Source: Agrocybe praecox
Taxonomy: Eukaryota; Basidiomycota; Agaricomycetes; Agaricales; Agrocybaceae
NCBI GenBank assembly: GCA_964017145.1
Contig: OZ024840.1
Coordinates: forward strand, 1,302,001-1,366,000
Reading direction: 5' to 3'
Length of the DNA stretch: 64,000 nucleotides
This document shows, piece after piece, positions 21,491 to 33,845 of this stretch; position 1 is the first letter of the stretch, and each line of letters begins with the position of its first letter. A program made the translations under genes and the position numbers. The notes below the pieces were generated by a model that worked only from the letters and a program-made list of their open reading frames with translations, searched no databases and was not told the origin of the DNA.

Positions 21491-22701
21491 TCCTTTCAAT
21501 ATATTGCGGTCGGGCGTTTAATGAGTGAGCTGAGAGCAGGGTTGCTGGGTCGTACACGTGCGTATGTGCCATGAGGGAGTGCGGTGGAGTGAAAAGCCAA
21601 TGCCGCTTTGATGTCGGTGAATTGAATATAGTCAGGGAGGTTTGTTGGTGATGTGCCTGGGACAGTCCAAAAAGGGCGGTAGTATGCAGTGACTTCACGC
21701 CAAGGGTCAAGTTCATCCGTGCCTGCTTCAACAATGGCCTGGATCTCTGGGTGAATGACTAGGTCAAAGTCAGACTCGCCAGCGCGAGACCCATAGGCTT
21801 GGACAAGGGAACAAAGCAGCACCGGTATGTCAACGGGAATCGCCGTGGCGGTAGCAAAACCTACGCATGACATCCATATTTGCTAAATAAAAAAATAAAA
21901 AAATAAACAGGTCAATCAAAATAAGTCACGGGTGATTGTTGATTTAGCCTTACCAATTCCTGCAAAAAAATGTACATCAGCCATCTGGCTCGAGCAGCTT
22001 TTGCAACGACCAATTCTCGGATGATGGGCCTCATTCTGGAGTCTGCATAGTCGACGCAGGACTGCCAATGTTCCTGTTGCTTCTGAGCTTCTGCGCTCAG
22101 GACATGTGTGGGATCGAATAGAAACATATCCATAGGCATATTGATAGATGAGGGTTATGGGCTAAGATGATTGTCAATTGCGATTGTGAAATGTCACACT
22201 TGATCAGTTATGTGGAGTCACAGATAAATTCATTACATAATAAACAAGTTGAATCAGAGCGGTGATTTGTAGTTAGAATTATTTATCGTAAAAAGAATGT
22301 TAGCGCGGGTGGCTAGTTCTTGCCACTGCGCAGACTGCCGTGCTGCATATGCTGCTGCGCCTGCCGGTACATTGGGATATTGTATTGGCACATCTTCCCA
22401 ATCTTTTGCCTTGCGTAAAAAGTACTGCACAGTCCATTCCATCTCATTATCAACAAGTAGATTTTCATCTTGTTCTGCTCAGTGACATCTTCGGTGCGAT
22501 CTAATCTTCGAAGGCGGTCCAAAATCTCTATCCTATATTCACAAGTTAAACATGTACCATACAAATCTTCATAAGAACATACTGATGTTCCTCCACAGTC
22601 AAAGCAAATTCAAGCCAAGTATACACATTGTTTCCTTCGCGGTGAGTTGTAGGCAAAGGTTGGCCTTGTGAGGTTGCCGCACGTTGGCCCACCGGTATAT
22701 A

Positions 22702-24296
22702 CAGTGGGGGACAAAACTGTTACAATGTTTTGTACATTTCAAGTAAACCAGAAATAACTTGGGAACTAGGCAAGCTAGAACCTTGAAATTTTAAATGTAG
22801 ATAGTCCTGGATGTTATCTACCCAAACATATGTAAATGATTATGTAAGCACCATTTATTCCCACACTACAAATTATTTAAAAGTACAAGTACATTGTAAC
22901 GGTTTTGTCCCTCTTGAAAATTATATAGTATTTACACTATTCAGTACTTGGTATAGCCTCCCTTGGCCTTAGAAACAGCTGCAATCCTTCTAGGCATACT
23001 TTCTATCAAATTCTGACACACAGAGGCTGGAATTTCATTCCACACCTTCTGTGTCCTTTCCCAAAGTTCTGCTATGCTAGAAGGGGCTGTTTCATAGTCT
23101 CCAAGCCTTGCCTTGAGATGAACCCAAAGGTGTTCAATTGGGTTGAGGTCTGCTGATTGAGGGGGCCACACCATAACTTCCATACCACTGTCTTTTAGCC
23201 AGTTCATGGCCTTTTTGCTCTTGTGCTTGGGGTTATTGTCTTGCTGAAAAATGACATCCTCTGGGTTCTTGTTGTAATATGCAAGGCTTTGCTGGAGTTC
23301 ATCATCCAGAATGAACACATAGAGGTCAGCATCCATTCTCCCATCAATCTTGGTCCCATACCCAACTCCTTCCCAAAACATACAGCCCCAAAACATCAAA
23401 TTCCCTCCTGCAAATTTGACTGTGCCCTCTACCAGCCTATCACTAAGCCCCTCTCCTGGCATTTTCCACACCCACTTCCTCCCATCTGACCCCAAATGAT
23501 TGACTTTGGTCTCATCTGTGTAGACAACACGCTTCCAGTCATCAACGGTCCAGTGTATATGGCTCATTGCAAAGTCCATGCGTTCCTTCCTATGTCGTTT
23601 GGAGAGAAAAGGCTATTTCTTCTTGACTACAGCCTTTAATCCAGTGCTCCGAAGTGCTCTGCAAACAGTCTTTGATAATAGAGGCTGGTTGGTAATGTCT
23701 TTCAAGGTTTTGGCAACCTCAACAGCATTTTCAGCCTTGCGAGAAGAGATAAGGTGTATGGCATATTTGATATTGGATGGTGAAAGCTTGCGAGGATGAC
23801 CACCAGTGGACTTGGGAAGGTCAGAGCAGTATCTGTTGCGGATACGAGATATAGAGGCAATAGAACAACCAGTAATAGCTTCAATTTGGTGAGAAGAATG
23901 ACCTTGGGTAAGAAGATGAATGATGTGGGTGCGTTGGGCAGTAGTAATGCAGTGCATAGTGAAATAATGAGTTGTTGGGGGCCACAAGCATCGTACAAGA
24001 GTATATATACCTTTTCCCAACCAATCACATGATTTTATTTGCACTTATTTGGGTGTAATCAACAAAGTCAGGTGATTTGGCTGAGAGGGACAAAACCGTT
24101 ACAATGTACTTGTACTTTTAAATAATTTGTAGTGTGGGAATAAATGGTGCTTACATAATCATTTACATATGTTTGGGTAGATAACATCCAGGACTATCTA
24201 CATTTAAAATTTCAAGGTTCTAGCTTCCCTGGTTCCCAAGTTATTTCTGGTTTACTTGAAATGTACAAAACATTGTAACGGTTTTGTCCCCCACTG
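22702..24296 (-). mobile_element. Tc1/mariner transposon inserted in KDZ gene 1
   Basis: 1595 bp, flanked by TA (22700-22701 and 24297-24298). Terminal inverted repeats of about 213 bp (22702-22914 and 24084-24296) start CAGTGGGGGACAAAAC and are nearly identical. It carries one transposase gene on the minus strand. The good match between the repeats and a gene with a single stop indicate a fairly recent insertion. Confidence 0.95.
22941..23957 (-). pseudogene. Tc1-type DD34E transposase with one in-frame stop
   Basis: About 338 codons, the usual Tc1 length, starting at MHCITTAQ (an upstream Met at 24044 is also open). An N-terminal helix-turn-helix region (HIIHLLTQGHSSHQIEAITG) is followed by the catalytic core: Asp in VVYTDETKV, Asp in IFQQDNNPKHKS and Glu in SADLNPIEHLW, with 34 residues between the last two, i.e. 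DD34E. The only break seen is a TAG at 23613-23615, just after VVKKK. Everything downstream stays in frame. Confidence 0.92.
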
Positions 24297-27020
24297 TAGA
24301 TATCCATTGCCTTGACTTCAGCATAGCGCGCAGCCTCAGCGGCAGAGATTTCTGTGGTCCAGCGGTGAATCAACTGCGGTGAAACATTTGATGTCAACCC
24401 TGCAAAATACTTGCCGATCTCCTCACACATAATGACTGCCTTCTTGTGTTGACCACAGAGATATTTAGCCATGGACAATGCCTTCTTCCAGTTGGAATCA
24501 CTGGCGTGCTCATCCAATATCTCGGCTCGGTAAGCATTAGTAGCTGTACGTGTGGCTTGTGCGATGGGGTTAAGCCCGCCCCATAGGTGCTCCAAAATCT
24601 CGCTGCTGGTAATCGCTGCACCAGGAATGAAAGACGGTGCAAAACGGAAAAAGCATTCATCCTTATGGCCATGTACATGGAACATCCCAATTGTGCGATC
24701 AATTTTCATTCCAGGCGGCAAGAGATGGCCAATTCGATCAAACAGATGTACTGAGTATTGGCACGCAATGTCGTAGATAAGGGTGACACCTTGATCGACA
24801 GTTACACCGGTGGTACGGATTGCCTGCAATAGTGCAAAATCGACATTCTTCTGTTGCTCGCCTTTGAACAAGTCAACCAACACGTTTGGGCAGAAACAAC
24901 CATGCCGCGAACATGCAACACCAACAACACCGAGAACATCACAGGAGTTAGATGGTTGCTTGGTGGTCTGGATGACTTTGAATCGCCACTCGCAAGGTGC
25001 TCTCTACAATACTTCTCAGAATTGTATTAAAAAAAGATGAAAGTAAATATGTGTACCGTCGGCATTTCAGATGCGGTCTTGATAAACTCTTGGTATGCTT
25101 GCCACTGCGGTGCAATGCCAGCTCCATCGATCAACCATATATCATGAGAAGGTGCAGGTGCTCGAACATGGTCAGCCTTGAAGTTACCGTCAGCTACAAA
25201 AATTCGCCAATACATCCATCGATCACATCGCTGTTGCCAATCGGCGGGGAGGTTGATATCCACCTGAGGACATGCTGGGCAAAAAGGTGTCAATTCGCCC
25301 CCCTCAGCGTCCTCAGGTTGCTTTCCGTTATGTCCATATCCAGCCCATTTCAACTTTTTAAGCCACCTCCACAGGCACGACATCCGGCAAAATTCATTAT
25401 GCAAGTCCACAACTTCGCTGGGTACAAGCGGTGATGTTATTCGCCAAAGCATGTTGTAAAACTGATATGCCGATGCCTTGAGCTCCAAGTTGCTTATGTG
25501 GAACCCATCAAGGACTTGAACCGTGAATAAAGTCTTGATGATTTCGAAACTAGCCGGGACAAAATGACTTGCCATAAGATCAACTGGGATCAATCCTCTT
25601 CCTCTGCATTGGCACGAAATCATCCTGAGATTGTGGATTCCAGTAGTGTGGACCACACGCACATAGGTTGTGTGGTATGTCTCATGGAGACTGGCATCCG
25701 CTGCTGCTGCTGGTGCTGCTTGCCCTGGGGTATTTGATGGTGCTGCAGAGGCTTCATCATCGGCGGTCATATATTGAGGCATTTCTGTGATATCGCTGGT
25801 GTCAGGTAGCCGCTCGTCTAACGCGTTGGTCTCAAAAAGACATGCATCCTCCGGAATCTCTCCATAGTCAGTTATATAGGTAGCGCCAATATGATGCGGT
25901 GGTTGTGTTGGATGTCTGATAATCTGAGGATTTATCGGTGACCGTGCGGTGATATCTGTGCGGTGATATCTGTGCGGTGATGTCCTTTGGCGATTGCTTC
26001 TTGCTTGTGAACATCCTTGAAAGACTGATGGTTTTCAATCACTTCAATTTCACGGAGCAGGCCATCACACAGAGGTACGCCCTCATGGTGTGGGATGAGG
26101 AGATAACACCCTGCTTGCCAAAGTTTCATCGGCTCAAAGTACTTGCCGTTCCAACGTTCAGCACGGTGCAAGGGATTGAAGCGGTGAGTCCGTCGCATAC
26201 AACCACGACAAATCGCCGCCGGCGCAGTACAATCTTGACAGTGCCACAATGCATATTGACAAGTGCAAAGTGGACACATTGCCGACTCCATGGATAAGGC
26301 TTCGCGTGCAAGGAGACCTTGAAGGAGAGCAGGTGCTCTCTCAACAAATTGCTGCACATAATCACTTTGGGACTGTTACTCGTTAGCATGGATCAACAGA
26401 CCAAAAAGGATAGTGCATACCCCTTTTGTAGGACCCACGACTTGGAAGTCATAATCATCGCCGTCGGCAAATTCTGACACAGGCGCTTCAGGAAGATGGA
26501 CATTGCCTACGTTGGGTTGGCCACGCTGGGGTGCAGGAGACGGCGAGGGAGCTCTGGTTGCCGCAGGAGAAGGTTCCATTGAGACACTCAGCAGGTCCAT
26601 TCTCTTCCTCTTTCTGTTTCGGCAATGACCAGGGGTTTCTTTGTTGGACTCATAAGCCACTACTTGGGTTTCAATGTCGAAAGGGACATCCCTTTGCTGA
26701 GCACGGGGCATGTTGTGAAGAAAGAGCTTTTCGAGACAGAATAAAACCTTATATAGAGTGTATATCATTTTATGTAGGCCCTAACAAAGTTTTGACCAAA
26801 TGTGTTGAAAATAGTCATGATCCTTCAAATCAGTTGTCATTAAGATAATCAGTGATGTACTTCAGATATAAAATACATGTGTTGTTGAAACATCAGAGAA
26901 AGCCTTAGGGAAAACATGTGTTTCAATGTAGAAACACATGGCAAATGAGATGTTATGTATAAGAACACGCCCACTCCATCTTTCTGCAGAGCCTTAGAGA
27001 CTATTTCCTAGCGAAGAACA

Positions 27021-29226
27021 ATGTCCATTCCTACCAACAGTTCCCTCCCACTGTACACTATACTACCACCACTTTTTGACAATCATGAACGGGCTATTGT
27101 GCGACCATTCCGCAGCACTTATTTGCAATGCAAAGATGCGAATGCACGTTGCGCTTTGGCAAAGACAAAGATCTTGCCATTGTTATGTGCTTACTGGGAG
27201 AAGAAGACGGGTACGCTAACAACAGATATTGTTGCGCACACCAAGGTCCATTTTTATCTAAAAAAACTTGCTGGTTTCCTTGCTAACTTCAAGGCAGCGG
27301 TTGCTTGGTTTCATTGTAAACAATCGGTGCCTTCATCACACAAAGCCACTTGGCAAGGCTAAAATCCAAGTGAAGACAAGCGACATGACTTATGAGATGT
27401 TCAGAGAGAGTATTGACGCAGTGATCGCCGCACGACTCGGCGTTGAGCACCCAAACGGAGCAACCAAAGGGTACCTCGGCGTGCGGCAAAGTGCCATAAA
27501 GCAGTACTTTGACGCATTGCCACCGGCAAAGCAGAAAGAAATCCAGGAAGAGGCACATAAGAGGTCAAAAGGTTCACTTGATATTGACACTAAAAGAAAG
27601 TACGTTGCCGGATTCCTACAATTCGCTGTTACTCAAATTTCACCGCACATATAGATTGCAAAACAAGTATTGGCGAGCAAGATTCTATGATGTTGCATAC
27701 AGAAATCTGTGCGAGCTGGACATATTGTCCATCAGTTTTTTCATCTTCAAAAATAAATACGGCGAGACCGTTGTTGGCATGTAAGTCTTCGCCGCTCTCA
27801 TGCAGTACTTCTTGAATGACATCGCCGCGACTAGTTATGATCACCTACATATTTTACTTGGGCTATCCAAGTCCCTATTATTCAAACTTTTTGATCCAGC
27901 AGGCTTTGAACAGGCGCACAGAGCAGTTGCGAAATGGTTCATCGCTCTTCGAACAGCAACACAAAAAGTGGCGGAGGAGGCTGCTAAAGAGCGCGGTGAT
28001 ACTCCAAATGCGGCAGAACCTCTGATAACAGCTACTGGTATTGTTACGGATCTCTTTCCCATGCAAGAGATTCCATTACTGCCTTCAACTTTAAGGAGCG
28101 CCCCAGAGCTAAGCTGTTGCATGGAGAAAGATGACCATGGCCTGCCTCGCATAAAGAAGTCCTGGCATGAGCTGAAGTCGGCCAAGATAGGTTTAGAAAC
28201 ACTTTACCGCAATTTTATTGGGCAACATTTCTGTCAGTCGATGATTTCTGTATCTTCACCGCAAGACTAACTCTACCTCTAGATCTTGCGTCCGGTAAGA
28301 CTAGAACAAAGGCACCATGGGATGCATTTATAGGCTGCACGGAAGATTTGGTCGACTCTGATTGTCTTCCCTGAGGCCATACCCTCAGAACACCGTGCAA
28401 GATATCCAAAGACAATCTTATCCTTTTCTTTGAATACATTGAAAAGAGACAGGACACTTATCAGTGCTTGTATACGGTGTTTCATTTCGTCCAAGTCACC
28501 TCAGGAACCGGTGACAAAACTCTTATTCCGGCGAAGTACGATATGACCATTACCAATGTTGAACCCTCCGCCGACGCATCACATACAAAGGCAAGGAAGA
28601 AGAAAACTCCACCGCAATATGGAACTCAGATGGTGTTCGATGTGGCAGAAGTGTGTCCCCCTGAGGTCACCGGCCGCGAAGCATGCCAGAGTCTTCCAAA
28701 TATTTCACTGCAGGCATCTCATGTGCAACCTGACCACACCCACAGCCTTCCAGCAAGCGTAACATTGCCGGACAGTGAAACTCCTGCAGCAGAGTTACCA
28801 ACTGCGCGCAAGGAGAATGACACCTCGCCGGACGGTGAAATTGCTGCGGCAGAGTTACCATCTGCACGCAAGGAGACTGAAACCTCGCCGTGCAATGAAA
28901 ACAGTCTGGCAGAGTCATCATCTGTGCCCAATGAGAGTGTAACCTCGCCGTTAATCTCTCCGTGCAGTCAAAACACCCCGACAGGTTTAACATCTGCAGG
29001 CAATCACGGTGAAGTTGCTTCGGAAACTAATGCTAATCCCAGTAGTCCACTTGAACAAGCTGAGCCCATTCAAGCACCAAAGGAACGCACACACAGAAAG
29101 CAAAGACAAGAGAAACCTGAAGAACCTGAATCAAGAGGCGGCGAAGTTCATTCAATCAGAACAAGAAGTCAAACCAAAGCTCATGGACGAAATCTCAGGT
29201 CCAATGGAAAGAGTTCAAAAAAATAG
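27021..29226 (+). CDS. Hypothetical gene divergent from KDZ gene 1
   Basis: It starts MSIPTNSSLPLYTI about 300 bp from the KDZ start, on the opposite strand. The first intron is probably 27244-27298, with GCTAAC before the CAG. The second exon contains MTYEMFRESIDAVIAARLG and VRQSAIKQYFDALPPAKQKE, a layout often seen in hypothetical genes next to basidiomycete transposases. Later parts at 27800-28270 and 28468-29226 are open; the last is a disordered Ser/Pro/Glu-rich tail with three to four imperfect ~20-residue repeats (AAELPSARKE-like) and a basic end. Exon joins in the middle were not resolved. Function unknown; a transposon accessory protein is an inference. Confidence 0.5.
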
Positions 29227-29503
29227 TTATGCTGCGTGGTAGTGTGCGCACGGCGATTGTAATATTAAGGCAGTAAAAAATAAGACCCATTTTCAATCTG
29301 GTCTCGTTATTTTAACTTTCATGTTTCCATTCTGTTTATGTGAAATCCCACTTATTTTCAAACTGTTGGAGCAAGAAACAAATTATTGGTATACAAACAA
29401 AATTGACAAAATTACAGTAGTTGTATACCAGAACTAGTGTAACGTATATAGCACGCAAAAATTAATTATGAAAAAAGAAAAAAAAAACCCCTCGTGGCAA
29501 TGA
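29227..29503. other. Short interval between convergent genes
   Basis: AT-rich sequence between the stop codons of two convergent genes; probably overlapping 3' UTRs. No ORF or repeat seen. Confidence 0.5.
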
Positions 29504-32043
29504 CTACAGCGACCCATCGAAATCCACTTGCTCAGTAGTTGGAGTGCGGTAACGTGGAGAGCGGCAACGTGGAAGGGGTGCAGGTGGGCGCAAGGAATTG
29601 TTTTCACCGAGTCCCAAGCCGGTGGGCGGAACAGAGCAAGTTCGATCTTGCTCTCCGGTGACAGGGGGCAGCACAGACGAGGACGGGGCAGCAGACGGTG
29701 GTTCGATTGGAGAACTTGACACAGTGGGAATGGGATGAACGATAGGTGGCGGTGCAATGACTTTGAAGGGGGTGGGTGGCACAATGCTCAATGCAGGGGA
29801 GTCCGGCAGAGCAGTCCCATCCTCCATCGTAACATCGGCCTCTATCTCCATCTCACCACTGATAGTCACCGCGGCAGAGTCCAGGGAAGGCAGAGGTGTC
29901 GATGTATGTTTTGCCTCACTGGCAGGGGCCTCAGCGTGAGAGGGAGAATGAGCATCACCGGTGTCCTCGCGCTCCAAAGAATCCAAATGAGCAGAGGGAT
30001 GCTCATCCAACGTTGCTGAAACGGCACTTGGGGTGTTCACCACCGAAAGTACCCTCTCCAAGTTGGACAGGCGGTTGTCAAACATGCGGTGCTTGTATTC
30101 CATCCCAGAGGCATTCGCTGTACGAGTGCCAGACTCGAAGTTGATCAGCTTCCGGTTGTCCAGCGAACACGAGTCGAGAGTCCTGAGGTTCTCTAGCGTC
30201 TCCTCGGAGAAGTTCTCCTGCGTCACCATCTTCCTCTCGAGCGTCCTTAGGTTCTTGAGCATCTCCTCAGCGAGGTTCTCCTGCGTTTCTATCTTCCCCT
30301 CGATCTTCCTGATATTGTCGAGCGCCTCCTCGGCGAAGCTCTCCTGCGTTTCCATCCTCTCTTCCAGCTCCCTAAAGCCTTCGCGCAACTCTTCCAACTC
30401 ACCAGTGATGAACGCCTTCTGCTCGGCGACTTCTGCCTCCAGCTGTTCACACTTCACCACCTGTTTGGTGACTTGCGCCTGCAATGCTGCATTGAGAGCA
30501 GCTTGTCCATCCAGTTGCCTCTGCATGCGCGCCAAGGTCTCAGTGGTCTGGGCGAAGTATGTGTGGAAGTTGGTGTTGACCAACTGGCCCAACTTCTCGA
30601 CGTCGGCGACCTTTGCATTTGTGACGGTCAATAGCTCAGTGATCTCCTTCACTGCATTAGCGGCGGAGAGCTCAATGACACGGAACTCGGCGACAGTCTT
30701 TGGTGTTTTGGAAGGAGCGACGTTGAATGCGATGGTAGGGACATGAGGGGAGGCCGTAGTTGCCGCGGTGAGAGTCAGTTCGGGGGAGATGGTTTGCGTG
30801 GTGATGATGGGTTGAGCGGTGACGATGGGTGTGGTGACGATGGGTTTGGTGATGATAGGTGCGGTGACAATGGGTTTAGTGACAATGGGCTCGGTGACAA
30901 TGGGGGAGGCAACAACAGGTGGGGCAACAACAGGTGGGGCAACAATGGGTGGGGCAACAATGGTAGGAGCGGCGAGGGCAGATGATGGGATTTGTGTGCT
31001 GTCTGTCATTTCAACCATTGGTGAGTCCTCGTCACTTTCCACCCACTCGTTGCTCTTCGCGATCTTACCATGCTTGATCTTTTTCTTCGCCGGCTCGTCT
31101 GCTAGGGGACGCGACTTGAGAGGCGCCTTTGGTGCTGGGGCATTCGGTGTCTCCGCTTTCTTATGGTCCTCTCTCGCGCGGCGCGTGTCCCTAATTTCTT
31201 CCTCCTTTGGCTGGCTTTTGTTAGCCTTCTCCAAGGCGCCAGGTGCAGTCCATGTACATGCATGCTTCGCTTTTTTGCACCGGATGCATGTCAGTGACTT
31301 TGCGTGGATGGACGAAATTTTGGCATGCGCACCTCGCAGAGCCCTCCCTCAGGTTTCACCGCACACTGGTCGCAGGCGATTTCGTAGTATCGCCGCGGGT
31401 TGCAAGGAATCGTCTCAGTACGATAAGTCCTTTTCTTCGCCGCAGGGGGTGGTATTGGTGGTGCTGCAGACGTGCTCGCCGCTGGCTCGCGAGTGTCTTT
31501 GCCACGCTTGCGTTTCTTCTGCTTAGGAGGTTTGTATTCATCGTCATCGGTGTCCATTGCGTTCATGGAAGGCTGGGGGAAGTCGGCAGAGGGGTTGGGT
31601 GGTGCCGGGGTTACTCTGAGTTCAGACATCGCAGCACCGAGAATCTTCTCCGTGTGATCTTCACTGGTTGGCTGCTCCATCGAGCGGCGAAATTCACGCC
31701 AGGCCTGGGCTTGTTCCTGGCGAAATTCTTCGCCAATAGTTCCATCCTTACATGCAGCAATGAATTTCTGCATGAAGGTCCAGAAAAAGGCAGGGGGGTT
31801 GAGTTGATCGGCGGGAAGAACACCGGCCTGGCATGTAGCAACAATGTTGTTCTTGTTTTTAAAAAAAAGTTAGAGTCAAACAACCGCATACAAAATGTTC
31901 TTCACCATAAGCTCCTGATTGGCCCGCATGATGGTGACCAGGTCAGCCATTGGTGCTTGAAGTGCCTTGACGATAATCTCATCGAGCTTGCGAACTGCAA
32001 GGTTGAACAATTCTGTATTGGGGAAAGGATTTCCGAGAGGCAT
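29504..32043 (-). CDS. Coiled-coil protein gene with cysteine cluster, next to KDZ unit
   Basis: It starts MPLGNPFPNTELFNLA at 32043. An intron of about 75 nt ends in CATGCCAG near 31810, and the next exon reads AGVLPADQLNPPAFFWTFMQKF. A Cys cluster follows: CDQCAVKPEGGLC, then CIRCKKAKHACTW; the two halves are in different frames near 31295, so there is either a one-base shift or a tiny unrecognised intron. The rest (31234-29504) has a basic stretch, a run of (I/V)VxxPIV repeats, a long coiled coil with heptad EE(T/A)LxNLR-type repeats and a disordered tail ending VDFDGSL. No enzymatic domain. Possible accessory gene of the KDZ transposon. Confidence 0.55.
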
Positions 32044-32512
32044 TTTGAATAGAAAATAAGTATGGTGCCGGGTATGTATGCAAAGATAGATATGGGGGGA
32101 AGAAAGAAATGCGCTCACTGTGAAAAAGTTGAACAGTGTGGCAGAATAACAAGACCAAAGGACCCGGGTAGATCTTAGATAATCTTACTCATCATTGAAT
32201 TGATAGCCAATCTATTTTTATCACTGTCGCCGAAGATGTTCCTAGCTGCGGTGGAAGTTGACAAGTAATCAATTGTTGCGGCGGAGTGTGTAGGTGCTGT
32301 ATAATCTACCGCTGCACCTGATTCACTGCGGCCAACATGGCCCATTGCATGTCAAATATAATCTAACAATTATGCCATATTTGCCAACCTTAGTGCACAC
32401 TGAATGAGCCTGACCTGTTTCACAGTAGGCAACCCCACCGCATATTGAGATTGAAGATTGTGGTTATAACTTCACCGCGGTGAGTTTGCAAATTCACCAG
32501 TCAGTTGATCAA
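32044..32512. other. Noncoding stretch with CACCGC motifs
   Basis: AT-rich sequence punctuated by CACCGC/GCGGTG motifs, including TTCACCGCGGTGA at about 32471. The same motif recurs through the KDZ region. No gene seen. Confidence 0.45.
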
Positions 32513-32839
32513 GCATTCTTCAGTACTTTACACTCCCCCACAGGTTCCGCTCAGAACTGATCAGACAACAAAATTTCTGAGCATTTCTGAGCATTTCTGA
32601 GCATTTCTGAGCAATTCTAAACATTTCTGAGCTTGTCTGATTGATTCTGAGCATGTTAATACTTTAATCCTGTCAAACTTAGTAGAAACTTGTTGTTTGC
32701 ATGGTCACTTATGTCAAAAAAACATAACATTCACCAAAACATAAGATTTACATAAAAAAAACATAAAAAAGCGAAATAAAATTAATTCATTAATTTAAAT
32801 GCATAATATACATGATTTTTTATATACTTATGTAATTAT

Positions 32840-33790
32840 TTAATTGGAGAAAATAGGGGGGAAGGGAACATGTAAAGAGGAGGGGAGAGGGCAGGGGAGA
32901 GGGCAGAGAGATGGAAGGAGGAAGGGGAGGGATGAGGGAAGGAGATAGGAGGGAAGGGTGGAGGAGAGGGCTGGGAGAGGGCAGGGTAGGAGGTGGGGAT
33001 GGAACTGAGAGAGACGGAATAGAGGGGGCCAGCCTGTGGACAGCGGTGTGAGTGAGGAGACGGCGTGGACGGGGTACTTACCTTGCAGTACCCATTCCTC
33101 ATTTTCCACTGCATTCGTCGTCCTAAACGCCCCCCATCGCCTGGCCACGTCACGCCCATGCCCTCAACCCCGTCCCCTCGTGTTTGTTTGCCGGCGTTGA
33201 TCGTCGTCGTCATTTGCGTTGCATTGGTCGGCGTTGGCGTTGTGTCGTTGGCGTCGTCGCTACCGAGTCGTCGTGGGCGTGGGCGTTGGTGTCGTGTTGT
33301 TGTTGGCTTCGTGTCGTCGTGTTGTTGTTGGCGTCGTCGTCGTGTGTCATTGACATGTCGTCACGGGGCGTCTTCGTTGGCACAGTTGTCGCCCTCGTGT
33401 CGTCGTCATCGTTCGCATCGTCGTCGCATCGTCGTCATTGTCGTCGTTGTTTGCGTTGTTGTCTGTGTCGTCGCTCGCGTTGTTGTCGTTGACGTTCGCA
33501 TCGTCGTTGTCGTTTGTGTCGTCGCGTTGTCACATTGTCACATTGTCATCGTTCGCGTTGTTGTTGTTGTTGTTGTTGGTAATGTGGCATCGCGGCAACG
33601 GGACGCGGTGGTGACGGACAGTGGGTGGATGGTGGTGGTAATGGTAAGAAACAAGGAAAGAATGTTGACGCGGCCTGGGCAGAGGGTTGTGGCTGTGCCG
33701 GCAATTTCCGCAGCGCCAGACATCTATTTTGGGAATTTTACAAAAATTGTCGTTTGTATGTCACACGGACCTCCTAAAATAATGAAGAAA
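32840..33790 (-). repeat. Mini-intron/triplet-repeat module, copy M3
   Basis: Read on the minus strand: AATTTTTGTAAAATTCCC, GGAAATTGCCGGCACAG, an ACC-rich stretch, a CGA/ACA triplet array, a mini-intron GTAAGTACC...CACTCACACCG...CCACAG of 48 nt (33081-33034), GCTGGCCCCCTCT, a pyrimidine tract and an AT-rich tail. Confidence 0.75.
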
Positions 33791-33845
33791 TCACGATAAT
33801 TCCTAAAATATTCGAAATATATTTATCAAACATTAAATGTGACGT

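Larger units (their letters stand above)
21491..26713 (-). pseudogene. KDZ transposase gene 1 (CxC2 type), interrupted by a Tc1 element
   Basis: It encodes a Kyakuja-Dileera-Zisupton (KDZ) transposase. Exon 1 is 26713-26421. A 48-nt intron (26420-26373) has a GCTAAC branch site. Exon 2 carries the cysteine cluster CPLC, CQDC, CRGC and RTHRFNPLHR. Then come FCPACPQVDINLP, ADGNFKADH (likely first catalytic Asp), ARHGCF-like SRHGCFCPN, LIYDIACQY (second Asp), GMFHVHGHK and SSEILEHLWGGLN (likely catalytic Glu). The coding region is cut at 24297 by the Tc1 element and resumes at 22701 with VGQRAATSQGQPL. A 14-bp tandem duplication near 25945-25980 shifts the frame. The exon ending near 21491 closes the part I can follow. 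Confidence 0.82.

Noticed and set aside
27021..29226. A host gene captured between transposons
   Set aside because: It cannot be excluded, but the layout, the disordered repeats and the closeness to the KDZ start fit a transposon-associated gene better, and no host domain was recognised.
33065..33799. 244-codon open frame on the plus strand
   Set aside because: Val/Ser/Arg repeats from GTC/GTT triplets, antisense to the mini-intron module; not protein-like.
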